46,965 bases of DNA. It comes from CAYJQO01 sp964372445 (GTDB lineage Bacteria > Patescibacteriota > Minisyncoccia > UBA6257 > GWB1-50-10). The stretch covers positions 1-46,965 of the forward strand of contig CAYJQO010000002.1 in the NCBI GenBank assembly GCA_964372445.1. Direction: 5' to 3'. How positions within the stretch are numbered: the first letter of the stretch is position 1; each line of letters opens with the position of its first letter. Under the pieces are notes generated by a model, which was given only the letters and a program-made list of their open reading frames with translations, searched no databases and was not told where the DNA came from. Of the stretch, positions 38,970 to 46,336 are shown one piece after another. The position numbers and the translations under genes are program-made.

Positions 38970-40223
38970 TCAAGGCGTACGGAGCCCCTCTTCGGCAACC
39001 CTGCGGTCACTCCAGGGAACCTTCTCGCCTTTGGCGAGGCGTATCCACGGCTCGCTCCCCTTCCCGGTGATCACGACGGTATCGCCACGCCGCGCGAGCG
39101 AGATCGCCTTCTGGATTGCGGCACGCCGATCGGGGATCCGGAAGCAATCAGCGGGTTTCGCGCGCGGAGCGGTCGCCTCCAGGAACCCATTTTCAACCTG
39201 TCGCATAATCTCGATCGGGTCCTCGTCGTACGGATCCTCGTTCGTCACCACAACCCGATCACAGTACGTGACCGCGATTTTTCCCATCACCGGCCGCTTC
39301 CACCGGTCCCGTCCCCCGCCGCACGAGCCTAGCACACAGATCATGCGGTGCGTCGGTCGGCGTGGTCGGAGCACCTGGTACACTTTCTCGAGCGAATCGG
39401 GGGTATGTGCGTAGTCAACCACCACCTCGAACGGTTTCTCCTGAATGTACTCGAGCCGGCCGGCAACTCCCGGAAAGCTCGCGAGCGCCTTCATGATCAC
39501 ATCGTGCGCCACGTGCTGCTCCCGGGCAAAGGCAACCGCCGCTGCAGCGTTCTCCATATTAAAATCCGCCCTGAGCCAGCCGTCGAGGTGCCGCTTGCCG
39601 GTCTGCGCGCTACGGCGCCCACGTCCAAACGCTTCCTTCACCAGATGCTCGCGGCTGAAGTGTTGGATCCGCGTCCCCGGGCGACCTCGAACCGCGTCCT
39701 CAAAGTATGTGTGGTAGGGATCCTCCTCATTCACCAGGAAGAGTGTCCGTGGCTTGCGAGACCGCGCAGCATACTCAAAGAAGGAAACTTTGGCGTCGCG
39801 GTACCGCTCGAAGGAGCCGTGGGACTCGATGTGCTCCGGCGCCAGATTGGTGCATATAGCCGTGTCCCAGTCAACGAATCGATGGCGGTGCTGGACAATG
39901 CCTTCAGAGGTAACCTCAACCAGGGCGAACTCACACCGCTCCCGCGCCGCGTCCCGCAGGAATCGCTGGATCGCGAAGCGGCCAGGCATGGTGTTCCCGG
40001 TGAGGTTCGGCTCGCTCACGCTCCTAATTTTTCTTCTGATCGAGGAGAGGAGCGCGGTTGAACGTCCCGCCACCTCGAGGATGTGGCTGATCACCTCAAT
40101 GGTGGTCGATTTTCCCTTCGTGCCAGTCACGCCCACGACAAAGAGGTGCCGGCTAGGTGTTCCATAGAAGACTTTGCCGATGAGGGCAAGGAGCCAATGG
40201 TAGAGGCACCTCGCGGTAGCCAT
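38970..40223 (-). CDS. Mur ligase, MurE-like
   Basis: The 417-residue protein has the ATP-binding loop VVGVTGTKGKSTT (about 29-41), ALVEVTSEGI and ICTNLAPEHIESH (about 124-136), FNMENAAAAVAFA, GVAGRLEYI, VVDYAHTPDSL (about 271-281) and VLGSCGGGRDRWKRP. These are MurE signatures: addition of the third amino acid to UDP-MurNAc-L-Ala-D-Glu. It lacks the short N-terminal UDP-binding domain (usual MurE about 490). The amino-acid selectivity site reads NEDPYDEDP, neither DNPR (meso-DAP) nor the common Lys forms. It starts 10 bp after ruvA. Confidence 0.87.
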   Translation of the reverse strand: MATARCLYHWLLALIGKVFYGTPSRHLFVVGVTGTKGKSTTIEVISHILEVAGRSTALLSSIRRKIRSVSEPNLTGNTMPGRFAIQRFLRDAARERCEFALVEVTSEGIVQHRHRFVDWDTAICTNLAPEHIESHGSFERYRDAKVSFFEYAARSRKPRTLFLVNEEDPYHTYFEDAVRGRPGTRIQHFSREHLVKEAFGRGRRSAQTGKRHLDGWLRADFNMENAAAAVAFAREQHVAHDVIMKALASFPGVAGRLEYIQEKPFEVVVDYAHTPDSLEKVYQVLRPRRPTHRMICVLGSCGGGRDRWKRPVMGKIAVTYCDRVVVTNEDPYDEDPIEIMRQVENGFLEATAPRAKPADCFRIPDRRAAIQKAISLARRGDTVVITGKGSEPWIRLAKGEKVPWSDRRVAEEGLRTP

Positions 40224-40232
40224 GTGTGGACG

Positions 40233-40820
40233 CTACCGCGGCCGCCCCAGCTCGCGGAGAGCTTGCTTGAGGCGACCCTCGACGGTGGGCTCTGCCGGCT
40301 TGATCTGGGAGAGCAGGTCACGGACCCTCTGCCGATGGTACCCGAGGCCCACGAGTACCTCCTCAACGTCCCGGTTTAGGTCAATCTCGCCCGTCAGCGC
40401 GTGGGCTTTGGCGCTTGGGAGCTCCATCTTGCTGTGGAGCTCAAGGATGATCCGATCCGCAGTTTTCCTGCCGATCCCGGATGTATGTGTGAGCACATCA
40501 GCCCGCCGCTCGAGGATCGCGGCGACGATGTTCGGAGGGGTATCGATATCGAGCACCCCAAGTGCCGTCTTCGGCCCGACGCCGGTGACCGTATTCAAGA
40601 GCTCAAAGAGGGTACGCGAAGCCTCATCTGAAAAAGCGTACAGTTCAAACCGCTCGTCCCGAATGTAGAGGTAACAGAAAAGTTGTACCACTGAACCGAC
40701 CGGCGGGAGTGCGGATAACGTTCGTGAACCCATGGTAACCTTTAGCCCAATGCCGCCGCAGGTGACAATGGCAAATCCCTTCCCGAGCCCCTCGAGCGTG
40801 CCGCTCACCGTGTAAATCAT
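40233..40820 (-). CDS. ruvA: Holliday junction branch migration protein RuvA
   Basis: The 195-residue protein starts MIYTVSGTLEGLGKGFAIVT, the OB-fold domain I. It continues with helix-hairpin-helix motifs TGVGPKTALGVLD (about 78-90) and SGIGRKTADRIILEL (about 113-127), and a C-terminal domain III (about 145-195) that contacts RuvB. Tetramers bind four-way junctions and RuvB drives migration. TATAAT (40830-40835, minus strand) gives a leader of about 3 nt. RuvB is encoded 4 kb away; no ruvC is seen. Confidence 0.95.
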   Translation of the reverse strand: MIYTVSGTLEGLGKGFAIVTCGGIGLKVTMGSRTLSALPPVGSVVQLFCYLYIRDERFELYAFSDEASRTLFELLNTVTGVGPKTALGVLDIDTPPNIVAAILERRADVLTHTSGIGRKTADRIILELHSKMELPSAKAHALTGEIDLNRDVEEVLVGLGYHRQRVRDLLSQIKPAEPTVEGRLKQALRELGRPR

Positions 40821-40875
40821 GGTGTCTCCATTATAGTGCCCCGGCATAATTTTACGACCGGGCGACCGACAACGC

Positions 40876-40904
40876 TTGACGCGGCAGCACCCCCACGCTT
40901 TAAT
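40876..40904 (+). promoter_or_regulatory. Promoter of rpsT
   Basis: TTGACG (40876-40881), 17-nt spacer, TTTAAT (40899-40904). The start is predicted about 3 nt before the ATG. It is divergent from the ruvA promoter. Confidence 0.6.
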
Positions 40905-40913
40905 GGTACCACC

Positions 40914-41180
40914 ATGCCACGTACCCAATCAGCTCGGAAGGCACTCCGACAGAACGCGCGTCACCGATCGCGTAACCTTGCGCGCGCCAAGCAGCTCAAG
41001 GTGGTATTGAAGCAGTACCGGCAGCTCATGACACAAGGGAAAAGCGATGAGGCGCGTGGCTACCTCTCCACGGTGTACCGAACGCTCGATAAGGTAGCAA
41101 AATCTGGGGTTATGAAGCGTGGAAAGGCTGATCGTCTCAAGTCAAGGCTCTCCAGGAAAATCCAAGGGCAAAACCGGTAA
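40914..41180 (+). CDS. rpsT: 30S ribosomal protein S20
   Basis: The 88-residue helical basic protein matches S20: PRTQSARKALRQNARHRSRN at the N terminus, and TVYRTLDKVAKSGVMKRGKADRLKSRLSRK (printed here only as family-typical layout) at the end, with the usual three-helix bundle pattern. It binds 16S rRNA. Its last 44 bp overlap the end of the convergent holA gene. Confidence 0.94.
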   Translation: MPRTQSARKALRQNARHRSRNLARAKQLKVVLKQYRQLMTQGKSDEARGYLSTVYRTLDKVAKSGVMKRGKADRLKSRLSRKIQGQNR

Positions 41181-41964
41181 GGGCTTCTTCATGCTCGAGG
41201 GAGCCTGATTTCACGGCAACGTCGTAATCGGCGAGCCGAACTATGTCGCTGCCACGTACCTGGTAGGCTAGTGAGTTGAAGAGGTACGGCGAGGTGACGC
41301 CTTCGAGCAACCCACGCTCGATCAAACAGAGTCGTTCCACCGCTGAATGCCTGAGAGCTACCTCGCGCGCAACACGGAACACTTCCTGAGTCCGAGCCCA
41401 CGGGATAAGTGAACGTACGCTCCCTAAGGAAATGGGCTGTGCAAAACCGCCCAGCCTAAGCTTCTCTAGCTCATTCACCGTGAGCCAGCTCCGATCGGTA
41501 TGGGCGGCAACGTAGGTCGCCAGAAACCGCCATGCATCCGCAGTGAAAACTAGATTTCGTGAGCGGGCCTCCCGTTTCATGAATGTCTCGAGGGGTGCCC
41601 CATCCGGTTCCGGAAACGCCTGGTACGCCACCGGTTCGCTGAGTAGGAACTGGAACGGCTTCCGCGGCGCAGCAGTATCCGAGATCACAATGAAAACCTT
41701 CTCGGTGTTGCGGTGACTCTTGAGGAGCGCCACCCACCGCCGTTCATCGCATGAGCCACCCCCCTCAACCACCGCCACCTTGGAGTCTACGAACATGGAC
41801 GGCTGGTTCAAGAAATCACGCACCCGCTCCCAGCCATCTGGCTCCTCCTCAAAATCAGCAGTGGAGAGGTCAATGTGCTGATAGCGGCTCCGGTAGGTGT
41901 TGATGATCTCCGTAAGTTTCTGGCGGCGGCGGTATGAATCGGGACCGTAGAGGTAGATGATCAT
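41137..41964 (-). CDS. holA: DNA polymerase III subunit delta
   Basis: The 275-residue protein begins IIYLYGPDSYRRRQKLTEII, typical of HolA (F-YG-D-f-). It has SMFVDSKVAVVEGG (about 57-70) and a C-terminal collar region (YLFNSLAYQV). The delta subunit opens the sliding clamp within the clamp loader. Its 3' end overlaps rpsT by 44 bp. TAGAAT (41974-41979, minus strand) leaves only a few leader nucleotides. Confidence 0.85.
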   Translation of the reverse strand: MIIYLYGPDSYRRRQKLTEIINTYRSRYQHIDLSTADFEEEPDGWERVRDFLNQPSMFVDSKVAVVEGGGSCDERRWVALLKSHRNTEKVFIVISDTAAPRKPFQFLLSEPVAYQAFPEPDGAPLETFMKREARSRNLVFTADAWRFLATYVAAHTDRSWLTVNELEKLRLGGFAQPISLGSVRSLIPWARTQEVFRVAREVALRHSAVERLCLIERGLLEGVTSPYLFNSLAYQVRGSDIVRLADYDVAVKSGSLEHEEALTGFALGFSWRALT

Positions 41965-42000
41965 AGCATCCCCATTCTAGCGCAACGTTGCCAGCAACGA

Positions 42001-42034
42001 AAATCCCACGCTTCTCATGAGAAGCGTGGGATTT
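42001..42034. terminator. Intrinsic terminator of the minus-strand secreted gene
   Basis: A perfect 15-bp stem (42001-42015 / 42020-42034) with loop CATG, ending ATTT then TCG on the minus strand. It separates the secreted gene from the holA promoter. Confidence 0.8.
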
Positions 42035-42050
42035 ATCTACCTACATGCAC

Positions 42051-42803
42051 CTAGAACCAGCTAATCCAGCTAGGATTCAGGATGTACTGGATCCCACGTG
42101 GCTCCTTGCCGGCTGAGAACCTGTCCTCGAAGCGACCTACCACGCGTTCACGGTCTAAGAACTGTACCTGGAGCAGCACCGGGACATCATAGTCGTACAC
42201 GTTAAAAAAACTTCGGTAGTACATGTCCCCGGTCGCCAACCGACTCACCACGTTTCCGTTGAGCATGACAACCGCTTCAAAAAGTGTGGCGTTCACCACC
42301 TGCAGCGCCGTGGTCGACCGCATCTGAATGGATGGGAGTTCAACCGCACTCGGTTCCTGGAAGTCCGGGAGCGGGTACGGGCTCCGGTAACCTCCCCAGT
42401 AGGTGCTGCTCCGCGCGTCTGGGTACACTACCTCACCCAGCTGAATCTGCCAGCTTTCCGGCTGGCCGAGCGTCAAGTGTAGGTTCCTGGCAGCCACGCC
42501 GACGAATGTGCAAAGGGCAGCATCACTGTAGAGCTGTACCACGAGCGGCAGCTGCGTTTGGTCGAAGTCGAACGTCCGCCGGTCACGGATCACCCCGGCG
42601 GGCGGTATGACCGCGACCTCATCTCCGAGCGCGAGCACGCGCCCGTAGAATGGCGTCATGTTCATGACCACGATCTCGGTCTTCGAGCCGATCCCGAGGA
42701 GCCGCGCCACACTAGGCAATTCAATGGTGATGCGCTGAGCGAAGATCGGTTGGTTAGCAATGGGTACCACAAACAACAAGAAGGCAATGGTAAATGGTTT
42801 CAT
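42051..42803 (-). CDS. Secreted protein of unknown function
   Basis: The 250-residue protein has a signal peptide (FTIAFLLFVVPIANQPIFA, cleavage after IFA near residue 22) and a beta-rich mature part. Two similar segments (IVVMNMTPFYGRVLALGDEV at about 46-65 and LQVVNATLFEAVVMLNGNVV at about 168-187) suggest an internal duplication. There is an aromatic-rich middle (STYWGGYRSPYPLPDF). GGAGAG lies 6 nt before ATG 42803, and a full promoter (TTGACA-17-TACGAT) lies upstream. Family not recognised. Confidence 0.65.
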   Translation of the reverse strand: MKPFTIAFLLFVVPIANQPIFAQRITIELPSVARLLGIGSKTEIVVMNMTPFYGRVLALGDEVAVIPPAGVIRDRRTFDFDQTQLPLVVQLYSDAALCTFVGVAARNLHLTLGQPESWQIQLGEVVYPDARSSTYWGGYRSPYPLPDFQEPSAVELPSIQMRSTTALQVVNATLFEAVVMLNGNVVSRLATGDMYYRSFFNVYDYDVPVLLQVQFLDRERVVGRFEDRFSAGKEPRGIQYILNPSWISWF

Positions 42804-42846
42804 TCTATCTCTCCGTAAAAATGGGACGTGTGAATTAGCTGCTAAC

Positions 42847-42875
42847 ATCGTAGCACCAACTAAGCTTTTTGTCAA
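42847..42875 (-). promoter_or_regulatory. Promoter of the secreted-protein gene
   Basis: On the minus strand: TTGACA (42870-42875), 17-nt spacer, TACGAT (42847-42852). Confidence 0.65.
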
Positions 42876-42891
42876 ATCGGTCTGTATTTCC

Positions 42892-42919
42892 TTGCTCGGG
42901 GAACCAAGACACGGTAGAC
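42892..42919 (+). promoter_or_regulatory. Promoter of the PilB-like gene
   Basis: TTGCTC (42892-42897), 16-nt spacer, TAGACT (42914-42919), 8 nt before ATG 42928: near-leaderless. Confidence 0.45.
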
Positions 42920-42927
42920 TAGAGGCG

Positions 42928-44601
42928 ATGCTGTCGGTAAAGGATCTCACGGAGCGCCTCAAGAAACAGCGGCACGAGGCGGAGGAAAACGATGCTCGGC
43001 GGAGGGCAGCTAAGGCTGGGATTCCCTACCTTGACCTTATTTCTGCGAGTGCCCCAACCCAGCTACGAGCTTTGGAGCTCGTCCCGGAGGCGGAGGCTAA
43101 GCGCGCATGCCTTGCGCCACTCGAGCTCGCGCGTAAGCAGCTGCTCGTCGCCGTATTCGATCCGGTGCCCCCCGAGACAAAAACGGCTATCGCGCGCCTC
43201 GGGAGCACCTACGAGGTGAGGTTGGTGATTGTCTCTCGCCGCAGCCTTGAGCACGTGTGGAGCTACTACCAGTACATCTCAGAGGAAGCCAAAGATATCA
43301 GCGGCAGGGTTGAGATCAACCAGGAACACCTTGAATCCTCCCAGGCTACCATCAAGAGCCTGGGGGACCTGAGCCGCGCCATTGAGGAGTTCAAGAGCCC
43401 GCTCATTTCACAGCTGCTCGAGATTATCCTCGCCGGGGCGCTCGCCCTTGAAGCCTCCGACATTCACCTGGAGCCAATGTCGGACGCCGGCACGCTCCGC
43501 CTCCGTATCGACGGCCTGCTCCACACCGTATACGAGCGGTTCCTAGAGGTAGCGTACCGTGCCATGGTAACCCGCGTGAAGCTGCTCTCAAACCTCAAGA
43601 TCAACCGAAAGGACCAGCCACAGGACGGCCGCTTCACCATCACGCTCAAAGACCGCAACATCGAAATTCGGACCTCGGTGATCCCATCTGAGTACGGAGA
43701 AACGCTCGTGCTGCGCCTACTCGACCCGACGGCGTTGAAGGTGAACCTAGAAGATCTCGGGTGGCGCGATGATGATCTTGCTGTGGTGAAACAGGAAATT
43801 GCCAAGCCAAACGGCCTCATCCTCAACACCGGCCCCACCGGATCGGGGAAAACCACCACCCTCTACGCGTTCTTAAAATTTGTGTACCGGCCGGAGATTA
43901 AAATTATTACCGTTGAGGATCCAGTCGAGTACCACCTGGCCGGAATTTCTCAGACCCAGGTGAATACCGGAGCCGGCTACACCTTTGCCTCGGGTCTGCG
44001 TTCCATTCTCCGCCAGGATCCGAACATTATTTTGGTCGGTGAGATCCGGGATCAGGAAACGGCCGAGATTGCCATGAATGCGGCGCTCACCGGCCATATT
44101 GTGTTCTCTACGCTCCATACAAATGATTCAGTCGGAGCGGTGCCGCGGCTCATTGACCTTGGGGCAAAGCCTCAGATCCTCGGGCCAGCCCTATCCCTCG
44201 TCATAGCCCAACGGCTCGTGCGAATCCTCTGCGAGCACTGCCGAAAGGCAGCGCAGCCCGACGGAGAGCTCCGAAACCACCTTGCCTCATTCCTCAAGCG
44301 CCTCCCCGCCAGGGTTAACCGGGACCTCTACGCAGCACCAAGCATCTACCAACCGGTTGGATGCGACCGGTGCGGACACCTCGGCTACCATGGCCGAACG
44401 TCTATTTTTGAGCTGTTCGTCGTGAATGAAGCCATCGAACAGGAAATCTACAAAAATCCAACCGAGCTCTCGCTCAAGGCGCTGGCAGAGCACCAGGGGA
44501 TGACAACTATGCAGCAGGACGGTATCCTCAAGGTGCTTCGGGGCATCACCAGCTTCGCTGAAGTGGAACGGGTCACCGGACCTATTACCTGGACCTTGTA
44601 G
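42928..44601 (+). CDS. pilB: Type IV pilus / type II secretion assembly ATPase (PilB/GspE)
   Basis: The 557-residue protein has the N-terminal MshEN-like region (about 1-110), an N2 domain with ASDIHLEP (about 176-183), Walker A GPTGSGKTT (302-310), Asp box EDPVEY (330-335), Walker B ILVGEIRD (368-375), His box TGHIVFSTLH (388-397) and C-terminal CEHC / CDRCGHLGYHGR zinc site. It is a hexameric ATPase that powers pilus extension. No pilin or other pil gene is nearby, so PilB versus GspE is not settled. The 56 upstream in-frame codons run through the divergent promoter region. Confidence 0.92.
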   Translation: MLSVKDLTERLKKQRHEAEENDARRRAAKAGIPYLDLISASAPTQLRALELVPEAEAKRACLAPLELARKQLLVAVFDPVPPETKTAIARLGSTYEVRLVIVSRRSLEHVWSYYQYISEEAKDISGRVEINQEHLESSQATIKSLGDLSRAIEEFKSPLISQLLEIILAGALALEASDIHLEPMSDAGTLRLRIDGLLHTVYERFLEVAYRAMVTRVKLLSNLKINRKDQPQDGRFTITLKDRNIEIRTSVIPSEYGETLVLRLLDPTALKVNLEDLGWRDDDLAVVKQEIAKPNGLILNTGPTGSGKTTTLYAFLKFVYRPEIKIITVEDPVEYHLAGISQTQVNTGAGYTFASGLRSILRQDPNIILVGEIRDQETAEIAMNAALTGHIVFSTLHTNDSVGAVPRLIDLGAKPQILGPALSLVIAQRLVRILCEHCRKAAQPDGELRNHLASFLKRLPARVNRDLYAAPSIYQPVGCDRCGHLGYHGRTSIFELFVVNEAIEQEIYKNPTELSLKALAEHQGMTTMQQDGILKVLRGITSFAEVERVTGPITWTL

Positions 44602-44628
44602 AGAGAGTCCCCTAAGGCCTGAGAGCGC

Positions 44629-44792
44629 CTTCCCAACCTAAGATCTGTGGGCAAAGAGCCGTGTGAGGCTTCTTGAACTTCCTTGAATCAATCAAGAAAG
44701 ATAGGGTGTTTCCGAGGAGCTCCCCAGCCATAGCCGGACAGTCCTAAGGTTTAAGAAACTGCCCAGTTGCCCACAGATCTTAGGTTGGGAAG
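44629..44792. repeat. 26-bp perfect inverted repeat enclosing 112 bp
   Basis: 44629-44654 and 44767-44792 are exact reverse complements (26 bp, no mismatch), ending exactly there on both sides. The 112-bp centre contains smaller hairpins, for example CTTGA-ATCAA-TCAAG. On the minus strand a promoter-like pair (TTGACA 44832-44837, 17-nt spacer, TAGTCT 44809-44814) would start an RNA about 10 nt before the right arm. That would make a long-stem RNA of about 165-190 nt, with the overall shape of 6S RNA; a small non-autonomous transposon is the alternative. The 254-bp gap has no gene. Confidence 0.7.
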
Positions 44793-44808
44793 CTACCAAT
44801 TGGTGCTA

Positions 44809-44837
44809 AGACTAGCATAATAGTCAATCAATGTCAA
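44809..44837 (-). promoter_or_regulatory. Possible promoter into the inverted repeat
   Basis: On the minus strand: TTGACA (44832-44837), 17-nt spacer, TAGTCT (44809-44814). The predicted start is near 44802. Confidence 0.45.
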
Positions 44838-44855
44838 TAGATCCACTAGTACGGC

Positions 44856-45860
44856 ATGGCACATCACGTAACCGGTAGCAACATCAGCGACGACGCCAGC
44901 CTGGAGCTGACGCTTCGGCCTTCGCGCTGGGAAGACTACATTGGTCAGGAAAAGGTGAAGATGAACCTCCGGCTCATGATCGACGCAGCTCGGGGGCGGA
45001 ACGAGAGCTGTGACCACCTCCTCTTCTACGGCCAGCCAGGCCTTGGGAAAACCTCGCTCGCCTACCTCATCGGGAAGGAAATGCGGACAAACATCCGCTC
45101 CACATCTGGACCAGCGCTCGAGAAAACCGGCGACGTTGCCGCTATTCTCTCCAACCTGGAACCGCACGAAATCCTCTTCATCGATGAAGCCCACCGCATC
45201 AACAAAACGGTTGAGGAGATCCTCTACCCGGCCATGGAAACGCGGAAGCTCCACCTCGTGGTCGGCAGAGGCCCTGCAGCGCGAACCTTTTCGCTCGACC
45301 TGCCGCCGTTCACGGTCATCGCCGCGACAACAAAGGTGAACCTCCTCTCAAGCCCGCTCCGGTCTCGCTTCGGTGGCACCTTCCGTCTCGATTACTATGG
45401 CACCGATGATATCGGGAGGATCCTTAGCCGTTCGGCACGGCTCCTCGGCGTGACTGCCGTACCCGCAGCGATTGCTAAACTGGCAGCTGCCTCGCGGTTC
45501 ACCCCGCGCGTCGCGAACCGGCTCCTCAAGCGAGCCCGCGACTTCTCCCAGGTACACCATAAGGAATGTATCGACGAGGCAGGTGTCGACGAAACCTTGG
45601 CACTCCTCGAAATAGACACCTTGGGCCTGGAAGAGGCTGACCGTCAGTTCTTGCTGGTGCTGGTCAACCGCTTCAACGGCGGGCCGGTTGGCATTAAGGC
45701 GCTCGGATCCGCCCTCGGGGAAGAGGTTGGCACCATTGAAGATGTCTACGAACCGTTCCTTATGAAACTCGGCCTCATTCACCGGACACCCCTGGGGCGT
45801 ATCGCCACGAAGGCAACCTACGAACACTTAAAGATTCCGGTGAAGCCGGTGCTCCTTTGA
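44856..45860 (+). CDS. ruvB: Holliday junction branch migration ATPase RuvB
   Basis: The 334-residue AAA+ protein has LRPSRWEDYIGQEKVKMNL (about 20-38), Walker A GQPGLGKTS (about 59-67), Walker B ILFIDEAHRI (about 105-114), PPFTVIAATTKVNLLSSPLRSRFG (sensor 1 and arginine finger, printed only in part: SPLRSRFG), and a winged-helix C-terminal domain with LGLIHRTPLGR. It drives branch migration with RuvA. It overlaps tsaE by 4 bp (TTGA). Confidence 0.96.
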   Translation: MAHHVTGSNISDDASLELTLRPSRWEDYIGQEKVKMNLRLMIDAARGRNESCDHLLFYGQPGLGKTSLAYLIGKEMRTNIRSTSGPALEKTGDVAAILSNLEPHEILFIDEAHRINKTVEEILYPAMETRKLHLVVGRGPAARTFSLDLPPFTVIAATTKVNLLSSPLRSRFGGTFRLDYYGTDDIGRILSRSARLLGVTAVPAAIAKLAAASRFTPRVANRLLKRARDFSQVHHKECIDEAGVDETLALLEIDTLGLEEADRQFLLVLVNRFNGGPVGIKALGSALGEEVGTIEDVYEPFLMKLGLIHRTPLGRIATKATYEHLKIPVKPVLL

Positions 45861-46336
45861 CGCCTGCCCGCCGAACCCTCATCGCATTCACCAGTACCTC
45901 GCCACGCTCCACGCAGCGGATGGCCAGCACGCTTGCGAAAGAGGTACTGCGGGGAGGGCTCCGATCCAACCGGGCCGTCACCATTGGCTTGGTCGGAAAC
46001 CTTGGATCTGGTAAAACCACATTCGCTCAAGGTTTCGCACGCGGCCTCGGCGTGGGCCGCCGGATCACCAGTCCAACGTTTCTCATGGTGAGGAACTTTC
46101 CGTGCGCCCGAGGAAAACGGTTTTTCCATATTGACGCGTACCGCATCCACAAACCAAGCAAAGCTCGTTCGCTCGGGCTAACCGATATCGTCGCCGACTC
46201 CAGGCACATCATCCTGGTAGAATGGGCAAACCGAATTCAGACATTGCTCCCCCGGCAAATGCTCTGGGTCCAGTTCCTCATCTCCGCTCACGAACACCGG
46301 CGGACCATTCAGTTCATGGCCAGACCACCACGATGA
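45857..46336 (+). CDS. tsaE: tRNA threonylcarbamoyladenosine biosynthesis ATPase TsaE
   Basis: The 159-residue P-loop protein has Walker A GLVGNLGSGKTTF (about 44-56), TSPTFLMVRNF (about 72-82), HIDAYRI (about 91-97) and HIILVEWANRI (about 117-127). TsaE works with TsaD and TsaB to make t6A37 in tRNAs. The TTG start at 45857 overlaps the ruvB stop by 4 bp; ATG 45917 is a less likely start because it would cut the conserved N-terminal strand. It overlaps polA by 4 bp (ATGA). Confidence 0.9.
   Translation: MTPARRTLIAFTSTSPRSTQRMASTLAKEVLRGGLRSNRAVTIGLVGNLGSGKTTFAQGFARGLGVGRRITSPTFLMVRNFPCARGKRFFHIDAYRIHKPSKARSLGLTDIVADSRHIILVEWANRIQTLLPRQMLWVQFLISAHEHRRTIQFMARPPR

Noticed and set aside
38798..39070. 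90-codon plus-strand ORF overlapping the murE end
   Set aside because: It begins inside the terminator and continues antisense to murE; no ribosome binding site.
44629..44792. SRP RNA in the inverted repeat
   Set aside because: The conserved GGAA-loop and AGCA bulge region of helix 8 could not be found on either strand.
44629..44792. Insertion sequence with transposase
   Set aside because: Only 112 bp lie between the arms, with no ORF; at most a non-autonomous element.
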